Shown here: piece after piece, positions 1 to 9,747 of the stretch
How positions within the stretch are numbered: the stretch's first letter is position 1
Layout: each line of letters begins with the position of its first letter
Origin: Microbacterium immunditiarum
GTDB taxonomy: Bacteria > Actinomycetota > Actinomycetes > Actinomycetales > Microbacteriaceae
Assembly (NCBI RefSeq): GCF_013409785.1
Contig: NZ_JACCBV010000001.1
Location: 1,922,001-1,986,000, forward strand
Reading direction: 5' to 3'
Length of the DNA stretch: 64,000 bases
Position numbers and translations under genes: made by a program
The notes under the pieces: generated by a model
The model's input: only the letters and a program-made list of their open reading frames with translations
Databases searched by the model: none
What the model was told of the DNA's origin: nothing

Positions 1-902
1 CGGATGCCGGGGACCGTGAGGCTCGTCTCGGCGACATTCGTCGCGAGGATGACCCGCCGGCGCACGCCCGCGACCGTCGACGGCTCGAACACGCGGTGCT
101 GCTCGGCGGCGCTGAGGCGTCCGAAGAGCGGGAGCACCTCCGTGGGGGTGGGGTCCTTCGCGTACATGCCGCGAACGGCATCCATCGCGTCCCGGATCTC
201 GGCCTCGCCCGGGAGGAACACGAGCACATCGCCGGCGGCTTCGCGATCGAGCTCGCGCAGCGCGGCGGCGATGCCGTCGACGTCGTCGTCGGCATCGTGC
301 GGGCGGTAGCGGAGCTCGACGGGGTACGTGCGGCCCGACACCTCGATGATCGGAGCGGGCATGCCGTCGCCCTGAGCGAAATGCTTCGCGAAGCTCTCGG
401 GGTCGATCGTCGCGCTCGTGATGACGACCTTGAGGTCTGGACGCTTCGGCAGGATGCGCGTGAGGTAGCCGAGCAGGAAGTCGACGTTGAGCGACCGCTC
501 GTGCGCCTCGTCGACGATGATCGTGTCGTAGCGGCGGAGCAGCCGGTCGCGGTGGATCTCGTTGAGGAGGATCCCGTCGGTCATGAGCGCGATGCTCGTG
601 TCGGGGGAGACCTTGTCGGTGAAGCGCACCTTGTAGCCGACGGTCGTGCCGAGGGGGACCTGCAGCTCTTCGGCGACGCGCTCCGCGATCGTGCGCGCGG
701 CGATGCGGCGGGGCTGAGTGTGCGCGATGCTCGTGCGGCCGAGCTCGAGGCAGATCTTCGGAAGCTGCGTGGTCTTCCCGGAGCCCGTGGCGCCCGCGAC
801 GATCACGACCTGGTGATCGCGGATCGCCCGCGCGATCTCGTCCCGCGCGGCGCTGACGGGCAGCTCCGGTGGGTACGAGATGACAGGGGCAGGTGCGGAC
901 AC
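1..902 (-). CDS. hrpA: ATP-dependent RNA helicase HrpA, N-terminal 300 residues (gene cut by window edge)
   Basis: DEAH-box RNA helicase of the HrpA type, expected to remodel structured RNA using ATP; the C-terminal part lies outside the window. Visible in order are Walker A (GATGSGKT, residues 37-44), motif Ia (TQPRR, about 62-66), the DEAH box (VDEAHER), the SAT motif (TSATID) and the start of the second RecA domain with [11 protein letters not shown]. The GTG start at 902-900 gives the usual short tail before motif I. A TACGAT element ends 8 bases upstream and GGAGGG lies 3 bases upstream, so initiation could be leaderless or use a very close ribosome binding site. It is divergent from the CPBP operon. 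HrpA is preferred to HrpB because of motif I and its flanks. Confidence 0.93.
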   Translation of the reverse strand, partial: MSAPAPVISYPPELPVSAARDEIARAIRDHQVVIVAGATGSGKTTQLPKICLELGRTSIAHTQPRRIAARTIAERVAEELQVPLGTTVGYKVRFTDKVSPDTSIALMTDGILLNEIHRDRLLRRYDTIIVDEAHERSLNVDFLLGYLTRILPKRPDLKVVITSATIDPESFAKHFAQGDGMPAPIIEVSGRTYPVELRYRPHDADDDVDGIAAALRELDREAAGDVLVFLPGEAEIRDAMDAVRGMYAKDPTPTEVLPLFGRLSAAEQHRVFEPSTVAGVRRRVILATNVAETSLTVPGI

Positions 903-910
903 AGCCCTCC

Positions 911-916
911 ATCGTA
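911..916 (-). promoter_or_regulatory. Probable -10 element of hrpA (TACGAT)
   Basis: On the minus strand TACGAT lies 8 bases before the GTG of hrpA. The spacing is slightly longer than the 6-7 bases seen at other leaderless starts here, so this call is tentative. Confidence 0.4.
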
Positions 917-949
917 CGACGGCCGCTCGGACGCGGTCCCGATCGACCG

Positions 950-985
950 TTGACGCGCAGAGTGGTTTGCGGTACAAAGTACTTC
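950..985 (+). promoter_or_regulatory. Leaderless promoter with overlapping palindrome, in front of the CPBP/ABC operon
   Basis: TTGACG (950-955), 17 bases, TACAAA (973-978), then 7 bases to the ATG at 986. This is a near-ideal -35/-10 pair that would start transcription at the ATG itself; no ribosome binding site is present. GTAC-AAA-GTAC (972-982) is an inverted repeat laid over the -10, the expected position for a repressor. The winged-helix regulator encoded fourth-from-last in this operon (2472-2768) is the obvious candidate to bind it; that link is inference. Confidence 0.7.
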
Positions 986-1774
986 ATGACTGAACGAACG
1001 CAGGTCCGGCAGCGGGTCTCGGAGCCGCCGTACGCCGCGCGCGCGGTCGTGGTGCTGATCGGCCGCGTGGCGCTCGTGGGTGCGGCATCCATCCTCGTCT
1101 GGGTTCTGTTCCTGCCGACCGGCGCCACCGCCTTTCCTCCTTCGCCCCTGTTCGCCGCGCTCGCGATGCTGCCTGTCAACCTCGTGTGCCTGTGGTGGGC
1201 GCGGCGCCTCGTGCACGACCGGGGAAGCAGGCTGCGCGACCTCATCGGGTACTCGCGGGCCAGGCTCGGCCGCGATGTGCTGTGGGGACTGCTGTGGCTG
1301 GTCGTGCTCTACGTGCCGTTCGCGCTCACGGTGCTCGGGGTCATGGCGCTCCAATACGGCGACGCGACGTTCGCGGCGTTCGAGACCGTGTTCTTCGACC
1401 CGGCATCCGTGCCCGACCTTCCGCGGTGGGCGATGACGATCCTCGCCGTCGTCGCGGTGCTCACGTTCGCCCCGCTCAACGCGCCGGTGGAAGAGCTCGT
1501 CTATCGCGGCTACGGGCAGCGGGGCCTCGCGACGCGCATGCCGGTCGCCCTCGCGATCACCGTCTCGGCGCTGTTCTTCGGGCTTCAGCACATCTTCTAC
1601 GCGCCGACCTCGTCCGCGGCGCTCGCCTACGCGTGCGCGTTCTTCGTATGGGGCGCAGGCTCGGGCATCATCGCCCACCGCCAGGGCCGCCTCATGCCGA
1701 TCATCGTCGCCCACTTCGCCGTCAACCTCTTCACGAGCGCCCCCGCTCTCGCGATCGCGTGGCTGCCGCAGTGA
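986..1774 (+). CDS. CPBP-family intramembrane metalloprotease
   Basis: Polytopic membrane protein of 262 residues in the CPBP (Abi/CAAX protease) family. The family signature is present: VEELVYRGY (the EExxxR motif), then FGLQH and the downstream HFAVNLF histidine motif, all within hydrophobic segments. Members cleave within membranes or serve in bacteriocin self-protection; the substrate here is unknown. The ATG at 986 is preferred to the in-frame upstream start because it sits exactly 7 bases after TACAAA. It leads an operon with a membrane protein, a regulator and an ABC exporter, suggesting a joint role in envelope stress or export of a small molecule. Confidence 0.85.
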   Translation: MTERTQVRQRVSEPPYAARAVVVLIGRVALVGAASILVWVLFLPTGATAFPPSPLFAALAMLPVNLVCLWWARRLVHDRGSRLRDLIGYSRARLGRDVLWGLLWLVVLYVPFALTVLGVMALQYGDATFAAFETVFFDPASVPDLPRWAMTILAVVAVLTFAPLNAPVEELVYRGYGQRGLATRMPVALAITVSALFFGLQHIFYAPTSSAALAYACAFFVWGAGSGIIAHRQGRLMPIIVAHFAVNLFTSAPALAIAWLPQ

Positions 1775-1797
1775 CCGAACCAGAAGGGAACCCGTCG

Positions 1798-2475
1798 ATG
1801 ACACCCCACGAGACAGCCGACGACGGCCTCGACCCGGCCCTCGATCCGGCCGCCGCGCTCGAGCTGGTCACCAGCGAGCAGAACCGGATGCAGCGCCGCA
1901 TGGCGTCGTGGCTCCCGGTGATCCTCGGCGCGTGGGGCCTCGCCTGGAGCGTGGGCTTCATGATGCTGTGGCTGATCGACGGGCTCGCGCCCGCGTTCCG
2001 GATGCCGCTGCCGATCGCGGTCGCGTCGTTCATCGTGCTCATGGCGGGGGCGATCGCGGCGAGCGCCGTCGGAGGGGCGCGCATGGGGCGGGGCATCCGT
2101 GCCGGCGCCGCGGCGGCGTGGACCGGCTCCGTCTTCGGGCTGGCCTGGCCGGTCGGGTTCCTCGCGATCTACGCGCTCGGCGGTGCGCTGCTGGCGGCCG
2201 GGATGAGCCGCGACGTCGCGAACATCTACTACCCGACCGCGGCGGTGATGTTCGTCGGCATCATGTACTTCCTCGCCGGCGGCATCTGGCAGAACTGGGG
2301 CTCGATCGTCATGGGGTGCTGGATCGTGCTCGTGGCGTGCGTCGCGCCGTACTTCGGGTACCCCACGCACTACCTCGTGTTCGCCATCGCCGGCGGGGGA
2401 GTCTTCCTCGCCGCCGCCGTCTTCACCGCGATCTGGGCGTACGGTGGACGAGACACGGGGGCACGGCGACGATGA
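1798..2475 (+). CDS. Multispanning membrane protein of unknown function
   Basis: A 225-residue protein with a soluble N-terminal stretch of about 38 residues, including EQNRMQRRMASW, followed by about six hydrophobic segments and a short basic tail (GARRR). No enzymatic motif was recognised. The ATG at 1798 has a purine-rich AGAAGGGAA upstream. It follows the CPBP gene by 23 bases and ends in ATGA shared with the regulator gene, so it is translated as part of the operon. Proteins of this shape commonly accompany small PadR/ArsR-like regulators and ABC-2 exporters in Actinobacteria; a role as accessory membrane subunit is inference. Confidence 0.75.
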   Translation: MTPHETADDGLDPALDPAAALELVTSEQNRMQRRMASWLPVILGAWGLAWSVGFMMLWLIDGLAPAFRMPLPIAVASFIVLMAGAIAASAVGGARMGRGIRAGAAAAWTGSVFGLAWPVGFLAIYALGGALLAAGMSRDVANIYYPTAAVMFVGIMYFLAGGIWQNWGSIVMGCWIVLVACVAPYFGYPTHYLVFAIAGGGVFLAAAVFTAIWAYGGRDTGARRR

Positions 2476-2768
2476 CGGACCTGGACCCCGTGATCCACGC
2501 GCAGGGGCGACTGCGGATCACCGCCGCGCTCGCGACGCTCGACGTCGGCGAGAGCATCTCGTTCCCGCGCCTGCAGGAGCTGCTGGGAATGACGGCGGGC
2601 AACCTGTCGACCCACCTGCGCAAGCTCGAGGACGCCGGCTACGTCGACGTCGCGAAGAGCTTCAAGGGTCGCACACCTGTGACCTACCTCTCCCTCACCA
2701 AAGCAGGGCGCCGTGCGTTCGAGGACTACACGGAGACCCTGCGATCCTTCCTCGGAGGCGTCTCATGA
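2472..2768 (+). CDS. Small winged-helix transcriptional regulator (ArsR/MarR-like, DNA-binding domain only)
   Basis: 98-residue protein consisting almost entirely of a winged helix-turn-helix domain: helix PRLQELLGMTAGNLSTHLRK carries the recognition helix and KGRTPVTYLSLTKAGR the wing. It resembles stand-alone regulators of the 'transcriptional regulator / winged helix DNA-binding' type that sit in ABC-transporter operons. Start and stop are both ATGA overlaps with its neighbours, so production is coupled to the exporter. It probably represses its own operon through the GTAC-AAA-GTAC palindrome at 972-982; no ligand-binding residues are evident. Confidence 0.85.
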   Translation: MTDLDPVIHAQGRLRITAALATLDVGESISFPRLQELLGMTAGNLSTHLRKLEDAGYVDVAKSFKGRTPVTYLSLTKAGRRAFEDYTETLRSFLGGVS

Positions 2769-3691
2769 ACTCCACACCTCTCGCACGCTTCGAACGCGTG
2801 ACCCGTCGCTTCGGGGACCTCGTCGCCGTCGACGACGTGACCCTCGACATCGAGCCGGGCGCGATCCTCGGTCTCCTCGGTCCGAACGGCGCCGGCAAGA
2901 CGACGCTCCTGTCGCTGCTGCAGGGGCTGCGCCGCCCGACCTCGGGCACCGTGACGCTCTTCGGCGCCGATCCGCGCGACGCCCGCACGCGGCGCCTGCT
3001 CGGCAGCACGCCGCAGGAGACGGCGCTGCCCGAGACGCTGCGGGTCGGCGAGGTCATCGACTACGTCGGCGGGCACTTCGCCGACCGCGTCGAGACGGAT
3101 GCCCTCGCCGAGGAGTTCGGGCTGAGCGACCTCCTGCGCCGCCAGAGCGGCTCGCTGTCGGGCGGCCAGAAGCGCCGTCTCGCCGTCGCCCTCGCGTTCG
3201 TCGGCCGCCCGCGCCTCGTGCTGCTCGACGAGCCGACGACGGGGCTCGACGTCGACGCGCGGCGCGTCCTCTGGGACGCGATCCGGCATCAGCACGAGCT
3301 CGGCGCCACCGTCGTCGTCACGAGCCACTATCTCGAGGAGATCGAGGCGCTCGCGCAGCGCGTGATCGTGCTCGGCGAGGGGCGCGTGCTGGCCGACGAC
3401 TCCGTCGCCCGGATCGTCGCGGAGGTCGGCGTGAGCCAGGTGCGGCTCGAGGTCGAAGAGCCGGATGCGCTCGATGCGCTCGACGGCGTCGTGCGACGCG
3501 ACACGGCGGACGGCGTGCAGGTCCTCACGGTGTCCGACTCCGACGCGTTCGTGCGCGCGCTCGTCGGCTCGGGCATTCGCTTCCGCAATCTGGGCGTGCG
3601 CGGCGCGACGCTCGAGGAGGCCTTCCTCGCGCTCACCGCGCGACGCCCCGCGGACGAACTCGTCACCTCCCACGGAAAGGAACTGCGATGA
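2765..3691 (+). CDS. ABC transporter ATP-binding protein (ABC-2 exporter type)
   Basis: 308-residue ATPase subunit with Walker A (GPNGAGKTT, about 39-47), Q-loop (TPQE), signature LSGGQ, Walker B (LVLLDEPT) and H-loop (VTSHYLEE). The C-terminal extension of about 90 residues after the ATPase core is typical of DrrA/CcmA-like exporter subunits. It pairs with the permease encoded immediately downstream. ATGA overlaps at both ends couple it to the regulator and the permease. Confidence 0.93.
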   Translation: MNSTPLARFERVTRRFGDLVAVDDVTLDIEPGAILGLLGPNGAGKTTLLSLLQGLRRPTSGTVTLFGADPRDARTRRLLGSTPQETALPETLRVGEVIDYVGGHFADRVETDALAEEFGLSDLLRRQSGSLSGGQKRRLAVALAFVGRPRLVLLDEPTTGLDVDARRVLWDAIRHQHELGATVVVTSHYLEEIEALAQRVIVLGEGRVLADDSVARIVAEVGVSQVRLEVEEPDALDALDGVVRRDTADGVQVLTVSDSDAFVRALVGSGIRFRNLGVRGATLEEAFLALTARRPADELVTSHGKELR

Positions 3692-4464
3692 GCACCATCG
3701 CCTCCACCGGGCCGTCGCTCGTGCGACTCACGCTCCTGCACGCCCGGTACCAGTTCATCGAGACGCTCCGAGTGCCGATGGCCGTCATCGGCACGCTCGT
3801 CTTCCCGGCCCTCGCGCTCGTGTTCTTCGTCGTGCCGCAGCGCGTCGTCGCCGAGAATCCCGTGTACGCGACGCAGGCCGTCATCTCGCTGGCGGTGTTC
3901 GCGGTCATGTCGAACTCGCTGTTCGGGTTCGGACTCGCGATCGCCGAGAACCGCGAGAAGCCGTGGGATCCGTACCTGCGCACGCTGCCCGCTCCCGGAC
4001 TCGCGCGAGTGCTCGCGCTGCTGCTGTCGACGGGCGGTCTCGGGCTCCTGGCGGTCGTGCCGGTCATCGCCGTCGGCGGCATCCTGACCGCGGCCGAGGC
4101 GTCGCCCGCACGGATCCTGGCGGGGTTCGTGGCGCTCGCGATCGCGGCCCTGCCGTTCATGCTCATCGGCACGGCGATCGGCTACTCGATGCCGTTCAAG
4201 GCCGCGATCGCGGTCATCCAGATCGCGATGTTCGCCCTCGCATTCATCGGCGGGCTCTTCCTGCCTCCGCTTCTGTTCCCCGACTGGCTCGAGGTCATCT
4301 CGCGCTTCACGCCGACGCGGCAGGCGCGGGAGCTCGTCATCTGGGCAGTCGAGGGCGGCACGCTCGAGTGGTGGGTCTGGGTGGGCACCCTCGCGTGGAT
4401 CGCGGTCTCGCTCGCCCTCGCCCTGGCGCTGTTCCGGCGCGACGAGGGACGGCGCTACCGCTGA
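3688..4464 (+). CDS. ABC-2 type transporter permease
   Basis: 258-residue integral membrane protein with six predicted hydrophobic segments and the ABC-2 layout: an N-terminal amphipathic stretch, TM1 around MAVIGTLVFPALALVFFVV, a conserved EKPWDPYLRTLPAP cytoplasmic loop, and a final RFTPTRQARELV element before the last helix. It supplies the membrane pore for the ATPase encoded just upstream (ATGA overlap). The substrate cannot be told from sequence; co-occurrence with a CPBP protease fits self-protection or peptide/lipid export. A hairpin at 4473-4505 closes the operon. Confidence 0.9.
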   Translation: MSTIASTGPSLVRLTLLHARYQFIETLRVPMAVIGTLVFPALALVFFVVPQRVVAENPVYATQAVISLAVFAVMSNSLFGFGLAIAENREKPWDPYLRTLPAPGLARVLALLLSTGGLGLLAVVPVIAVGGILTAAEASPARILAGFVALAIAALPFMLIGTAIGYSMPFKAAIAVIQIAMFALAFIGGLFLPPLLFPDWLEVISRFTPTRQARELVIWAVEGGTLEWWVWVGTLAWIAVSLALALALFRRDEGRRYR

Positions 4465-4472
4465 GCCGATGC

Positions 4473-4505
4473 GAGCGGGCCGGTCCGAGGGGCGTCGGCC
4501 CGCTC
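4473..4505 (+). terminator. Hairpin terminator after the ABC operon
   Basis: GAGCGGGCCG (4473-4482) pairs perfectly with CGGCCCGCTC (4496-4505) across a 13-base loop. There is no T-tract, as is common in this GC range. Its right arm directly abuts the -10 of the next gene. Confidence 0.65.
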
Positions 4506-4506
4506 G

Positions 4507-5355
<849 letters not shown>

Positions 5356-5364
5356 CCCCGGGGG

Positions 5365-5370
5365 TAGCCT
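5365..5370 (+). promoter_or_regulatory. Leaderless -10 element (TAGCCT)
   Basis: TAGCCT ends 6 bases before the GTG at 5377 and decides that start over downstream in-frame candidates. Confidence 0.6.
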
Positions 5371-5376
5371 GGGGCT

Positions 5377-7278
5377 GTGCCCCCAGGGACGGATGCTCCG
5401 GACCGAGGCGACTCGGGAGTCTCCCGCCTCGCCGGATCGACGAGCCCGTACCTGCGGGCGCACGCCGACAACCCCGTCGCGTGGTACCCGTGGGGCGATG
5501 CCGCGTTCGACGAGGCGGCGCGCCGCGGCGTGCCGGTGCTCGTCTCGATCGGGTACTCGACGTGCCACTGGTGCCACGTCATGGCGCGCGAGTCGTTCGC
5601 CGACCCCGAGCTGGCCGCCGTCCTCAACGACGGCTTCGTGAGCATCAAGGTCGACCGCGAGGAACACCCCGAGGTGGACGCGGCGTACATGGCCGCCGCA
5701 TCCGCCTTCAGCCGCAGCCTCGGGTGGCCGCTCACCGTCTTCGCGACGCCCACCGGCCGCCCGTTCTTCGCGGGCACATACTTCCCGCCCGAGCCACGCG
5801 TCGGGCTGCCGTCGTTCCGGCAGGTGCTCGACGCCGTGCGCGAGGCGTGGACGGTACGCCGCGGCGAAGTCGAGCAGACCGGGGCGGCGATCCTCCAGGC
5901 GCTCGCGGCCTCGCGCGGGACGGAGCCGTCGGAGGAAGCCGGCGTTCCCAGTGCGGAGGAGCTCGCCGACGCCGCCCGCGCGCTCGCGGACCAGGAGGAT
6001 CCGGAGTTCGGCGGCTTCGGCGGCGGCAACCCCGCCGCTCCCAAGTTCCCCGTCGCGACCGCGCTGCGGTTCCTGCAGACGCCGCTCGTGCGCGAGGCCG
6101 CGGGTGGGGCATCCGCCGTCGCCGACCGTGCGCTCGCCGCGATGGCCGGGTCGGAGCTGCGCGACCCCGTCGAAGGAGGCTTCTTCCGCTACGCGACGCG
6201 CAGCGACTGGACGGTGCCCCACTACGAGCGCATGCTCACCGACAACGCGCAGCTGCTCGAGGTGGCGCTCGACGCGGGCGACGACGAGACGGCGCGGGGC
6301 GTCTCCGGGTTCCTCATCGGCGTGCTGCAGCAGCCCTCGGGAGGCGTCGGCGCCGCGCAGGACTCCGAGTCGTGGATCGACGGCGCCCGCAGCGAGGGCG
6401 GCTACTACGCGCGCGACGCCTCGGAGCGCACCGAGCTCGAGCCGCCCGCCGTCGACGGCAAGGTCGTGACCGGGTGGAACGGGCTCGCGATCGCCGCGCT
6501 CGCGCGGGCGGGATCGCGGCTCGGCGAGCCGGCATGGGTCGAAGCTGCGCGCTGGGCGGCCGACACCGTGCTCACCACGAACGTCGACGCGGACGGCCGC
6601 CTCGTGCGCGCGTCGCTCGACGAGATCCCGTCGCGCGCCCCCGCGACGCTCGCCGACTACGGTCAGCTCGCCGGAGGACTCCTGGCGCTCGCGGCGGCGA
6701 CCGGCGACGTCGCGTACGCGGTGCGGGCGCGAGATCTCGTCGCCGAGTGCGTCGAAGAGAGCCGGATGCCCCGCCCGCCGGCCGGCGGCGACCCCGTGCT
6801 CGCGGCGCAGGGCGTCGAGGCTCCAGCCGAGGCGAGCGACGGCGACGAGCCGTCGGGTCCGGCGTCGATCGCGCTCGCGGCGCTCGACTTGTGGCGGCTC
6901 GGGGCGGGGGAGCAGTGGCGCAGGATCGCGGAGCAGATCGTCGCGTTCCACGGGCGGAGGGCGGTCGCTCAGCCGCTCGCTCACGGGGCGCTGCTGCGCG
7001 CCGCCGCGGGACTCGTCGTGGCGCCGCGGCAGGTCGTCGTCGTCGCGGGGGACGCCGACGATCCGCTGGTGACGGCGGGGCGGGGCATCCGCGCAGATGT
7101 CTTCGCGGTTGTCACTCCCGCACAGTCGGAGGCGTTCGCGAGCGCCGGCTTCGAGCTCTTCGAGGGCAAGGCCGCGCTCGACGGCAGGGCGACGGCGTAC
7201 GACTGTCAGGACTTCGCCTGCAGGCTGCCGTTCACGAATGCGGCGGAGCTCGTCGCCTCGCCCTCATCCGGTCGCTGA
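5377..7278 (+). CDS. Thioredoxin-domain DUF255 protein (YyaL/SPATA20 family)
   Basis: 633-residue cytosolic protein. The N-terminal thioredoxin-like domain (about residues 10-170) has the CxxC motif in [14 protein letters not shown], preceded by the conserved NPVAWYPWG. The rest resembles an (alpha/alpha)6 glycosidase-like barrel ([35 protein letters not shown]). Family members are widespread but without an agreed biochemical role. The stop codon TGA (7276-7278) lies inside a dispersed repeat (7270-7301), so the C-terminus Ser-Gly-Arg may have been set by repeat insertion; length is slightly shorter than typical members. Confidence 0.88.
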   Translation: MPPGTDAPDRGDSGVSRLAGSTSPYLRAHADNPVAWYPWGDAAFDEAARRGVPVLVSIGYSTCHWCHVMARESFADPELAAVLNDGFVSIKVDREEHPEVDAAYMAAASAFSRSLGWPLTVFATPTGRPFFAGTYFPPEPRVGLPSFRQVLDAVREAWTVRRGEVEQTGAAILQALAASRGTEPSEEAGVPSAEELADAARALADQEDPEFGGFGGGNPAAPKFPVATALRFLQTPLVREAAGGASAVADRALAAMAGSELRDPVEGGFFRYATRSDWTVPHYERMLTDNAQLLEVALDAGDDETARGVSGFLIGVLQQPSGGVGAAQDSESWIDGARSEGGYYARDASERTELEPPAVDGKVVTGWNGLAIAALARAGSRLGEPAWVEAARWAADTVLTTNVDADGRLVRASLDEIPSRAPATLADYGQLAGGLLALAAATGDVAYAVRARDLVAECVEESRMPRPPAGGDPVLAAQGVEAPAEASDGDEPSGPASIALAALDLWRLGAGEQWRRIAEQIVAFHGRRAVAQPLAHGALLRAAAGLVVAPRQVVVVAGDADDPLVTAGRGIRADVFAVVTPAQSEAFASAGFELFEGKAALDGRATAYDCQDFACRLPFTNAAELVASPSSGR

Positions 7279-7301
7279 GCGGAGCGGAGCGAGACGAAGC
7301 G
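7270..7301 (+). repeat. Dispersed GGTCGCTGAGCGGAGC repeat, copy 1
   Basis: This copy reads GGTCGCTGAGCGGAGC, then GGAGCGAGACGAAGCG. It shares its two ends (GGTCG..GAGCG and GAGACGAA.CG) with copies at 14087-14126 and 41233-41264. It begins inside the end of the DUF255 gene and supplies its stop codon. Paired with an inverted copy at 7318-7353. Confidence 0.7.
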
Positions 7302-7317
7302 CACCACGAACCCGCGC

Positions 7318-7353
7318 CGTTTCGGCTCGGTCGCAGCGCGTCCTCGCTCAACG
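7318..7353 (-). repeat. Inverted copy of the dispersed repeat, between convergent genes
   Basis: Read on the minus strand it starts CGTTGAGCGAGGACGCG and ends GAGCCGAAACG, a diverged form of the repeat at 7270. The two copies lie head to head between the convergent stops of the DUF255 gene (7278) and hemA (7372), so a transcript from either side could fold into a stem; a bidirectional terminator role is inferred. Confidence 0.55.
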
Positions 7354-7371
7354 TCCGGGGCGCCGGAAACG

Positions 7372-8598
7372 TCAGCCGATCGCCCGCAGATCGCCGCGGT
7401 CCTCGCGGTCGACGCGGATGCCGAACACGAGCTCGATCGCGCGCTCGAACTCGTCCAGCCGGCCCTCGGCCGCCGCCTCGCGCGCTCGCACCGACGGCGT
7501 ATGCGACAGCACACCGGCGAGGTGCCGGAGGGCGGCCTCGGTGCGCCCGTCGTCGTCGCGGAGCCGGTCGATCTCGGACTCGAGCGCCGCCTGGATGTGC
7601 GACCGCACGGCGACGACCGCCGCGGCCGCGTCGCGCTGAGCAGTGAACGACGCCGCGGCGGAGCCGACGACTTCGTGGGCGCCGTGGCCGAGCTCGGGCA
7701 CCGACGCGTGCTTGCCGAGGAGCTCCAGGTCGACGAGCGTGACGCCGTCGACGTCGGCGACCGCCGGGTCGACGTTCCGCGGCAGCCCGAGGTCGACGAT
7801 GATGCGGTCGCGGCCTCCCGCGACGTCGTCGGCGGTCACGGTGTAGCGGGCGGTGCACGTGATGACGACGTCGGCTTCGCGGATGCCCCGCCGCAGGTCG
7901 CTCTCGGCGCGCACGCCGTACTTCGCGGCGAATTGCTGCGCGCGGCCGGTGGCCGAGTACACGCGCACGTCGGCCGCAGCGCGCGCCTGGAGTGCGGCGA
8001 TCGTCGTGGCGGCGTAGCTTCCCGTGCCCACGAGCAGGACGGCGGTGTCGTTCCAGTCGGTGATGCGCGACCCGACGAGGTCGAGCGCGAGGCGTGCGAG
8101 CGAGCGGCCCTCGCCGATGAGATCCGCTCGGGCGCGCACCTCGCGCGACGCCTGCGCCGCGCGCTGGAAGACCTGCTCGAGCAGCGGGCTCGTGACGCCG
8201 GCCTCGCGCGCGGAGCGCAGCGCGCGCTGCACCTGTCCGCTGATCTCCTCCTCGCCGACGACCATCGACTCGAGGCCCGAACTCACGGCGAAGAGGTGCC
8301 GCACGACGTCGTCGCCTCCGAGAGTGACAGCCGATCGGCGGAGCACCTCGGTGTCGGCTCCGACGCGCGCCTCGAGCATCTCGAGCACAGCCTCGTGCGC
8401 GAGAGCCGCGGCGCCCGTGACGGGCTCGTCGAGCTCGAGATACGCCTCGAAGCGGTTGCAGGTGGCGAGCACGACGGCACCGCGCACGAAGTCGTGCGCG
8501 GCGAGAAGGTCGGGCCCGGCCGCATCCGCCGCCTGCGAGATCCGCTCGAGGACCTCGAAGTCGGTGTTCCGGTGATTCGCCGTGAGGCAGAAAAGCAC
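7372..8598 (-). CDS. hemA: Glutamyl-tRNA reductase
   Basis: First committed step of tetrapyrrole synthesis by the C5 route: NADPH reduction of glutamyl-tRNA to glutamate-1-semialdehyde, which HemL then converts to 5-aminolevulinate. The 408-residue protein carries the nucleophilic Cys47 in ATCNRFEAY, the conserved GLESMVVGEEEI(S)GQV segment, an NADPH-binding Rossmann region (VLLVGTGSYAATT) and a C-terminal dimerisation helix. The GTG start (MLFCLTANHR) is 6 bases from TAAACT, a leaderless arrangement. It diverges from the hemE operon, which provides the rest of the pathway. Confidence 0.95.
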   Translation of the reverse strand: MLFCLTANHRNTDFEVLERISQAADAAGPDLLAAHDFVRGAVVLATCNRFEAYLELDEPVTGAAALAHEAVLEMLEARVGADTEVLRRSAVTLGGDDVVRHLFAVSSGLESMVVGEEEISGQVQRALRSAREAGVTSPLLEQVFQRAAQASREVRARADLIGEGRSLARLALDLVGSRITDWNDTAVLLVGTGSYAATTIAALQARAAADVRVYSATGRAQQFAAKYGVRAESDLRRGIREADVVITCTARYTVTADDVAGGRDRIIVDLGLPRNVDPAVADVDGVTLVDLELLGKHASVPELGHGAHEVVGSAAASFTAQRDAAAAVVAVRSHIQAALESEIDRLRDDDGRTEAALRHLAGVLSHTPSVRAREAAAEGRLDEFERAIELVFGIRVDREDRGDLRAIG

Positions 8599-8604
8599 GC
8601 CGCG

Positions 8605-8610
8605 AGTTTA
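8605..8610 (-). promoter_or_regulatory. Leaderless -10 element of hemA (TAAACT)
   Basis: On the minus strand TAAACT ends 6 bases before the hemA GTG. It is 58 bases from the opposed -10 of hemE, so one short region serves both halves of the heme cluster. Confidence 0.6.
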
Positions 8611-8667
8611 CCCGCCCTGTCGAGGTGGTGCCGCATCCACGCGGTCCTTCCTCCCAGCACGGCGAAC

Positions 8668-8673
8668 TAGCCT
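8668..8673 (+). promoter_or_regulatory. Leaderless -10 element of the hemE operon (TAGCCT)
   Basis: TAGCCT ends 6 bases before the GTG of hemE at 8680. Confidence 0.6.
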
Positions 8674-8679
8674 GGACGG

Positions 8680-9747
8680 GTGACGTTCGCCACCGCCGCC
8701 CTTCCCGCAGACCACCCGCTCACCGACGGGCGAACCGCCCGATCGCCGCTCGTTCGCGCCGCGCAGGGCGACCGTCCGGCGATCCCTCCGGTGTGGTTCA
8801 TGCGTCAGGCGGGCCGCTCGCTTCCCGAGTACCGCGAGAGCCGCGCGGGCACTGAGATGCTCGACGCGTGCCTCGACCCGGCCCTCGCCGCCGAGATCAC
8901 GCTGCAGCCCGTGCGCCGCCACCGCGTCGACGCCGCGGTGTTCTTCAGCGACATCGTCGTGCCGGTCCTGCTGGCGGGTGTCGGCGTGAAGATCGTGCCC
9001 GGGCGGGGTCCCGTGCTCGACGAGCCGGTGCGCACGGCATCCGACGTCTTGAATCTCCGTCCGATCGACCCGGCGGCGCTCGACCCGATCCGCGAGGCGG
9101 TGCGCATCGTCGTCGCCGAGCTGGGGAGCACGCCGCTCGTCGGCTTCGGCGGGGCGCCGTACACGCTCGCGAGCTACCTCGTCGAAGGCGGTCCGTCGAA
9201 GGAGCAGCTGCGCACGAGGGCCCTCATGCGGACGGATCCGCGCACGTGGGCGACGCTGCTCAACTGGTGCGCCGACGTGACGGGCGCGTTCCTGCGCGCG
9301 CAGGTCGAGGCCGGCGCGAGCGTCGTCCAGCTCTTCGACTCGTGGGCGGGCTCGCTGTCGCGCAGCGACTACCAGCGCCGCGTGTCCCCGCACTCGCGCC
9401 GCGCGTTCGACGCGCTCCGCGGGCTCGATGTGCCGCGCATCCACTTCGGCCTCGGCATGGGCGAGATGCTCGACCTGCTGCCGGGCATCGGCGCGGACGT
9501 GGTCGGCATCGACTGGCGGCTGCCGCTCGACGTCGCCAACGAGCGCCTCGGGGGCCGCGTGCCGCTGCAGGGCAACATCGACCCCGCGCTGCTGCAGGCG
9601 CCGTGGCCGGTGCTCGCGGCGCACATCGAGGACGTCATCGACCGCGGCGCCGCCGCGCCCGCGCACATCGTCAACCTCGGCCACGGCGTCCCGCCCGAGA
9701 CCGACCCGACCGTGCTCACGCGCATCGTGGAGTTCGTGCATGCCTGA
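8680..9747 (+). CDS. hemE: Uroporphyrinogen III decarboxylase
   Basis: Converts uroporphyrinogen III to coproporphyrinogen III by four decarboxylations. The 355-residue protein shows the substrate-binding [11 protein letters not shown] segment, FFSDIVVP (catalytic Asp region), [23 protein letters not shown] and the C-terminal [15 protein letters not shown] start with a leaderless promoter. Its last bases overlap the next gene (ATGCCTGA), so hemE and cgoX are translationally coupled. Confidence 0.95.
   Translation: MTFATAALPADHPLTDGRTARSPLVRAAQGDRPAIPPVWFMRQAGRSLPEYRESRAGTEMLDACLDPALAAEITLQPVRRHRVDAAVFFSDIVVPVLLAGVGVKIVPGRGPVLDEPVRTASDVLNLRPIDPAALDPIREAVRIVVAELGSTPLVGFGGAPYTLASYLVEGGPSKEQLRTRALMRTDPRTWATLLNWCADVTGAFLRAQVEAGASVVQLFDSWAGSLSRSDYQRRVSPHSRRAFDALRGLDVPRIHFGLGMGEMLDLLPGIGADVVGIDWRLPLDVANERLGGRVPLQGNIDPALLQAPWPVLAAHIEDVIDRGAAAPAHIVNLGHGVPPETDPTVLTRIVEFVHA

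Noticed and set aside
96..953. Long plus-strand open frame over the hrpA region
   Set aside because: It is a shadow of hrpA; the minus-strand frame encodes all helicase motifs and the plus frame has none.
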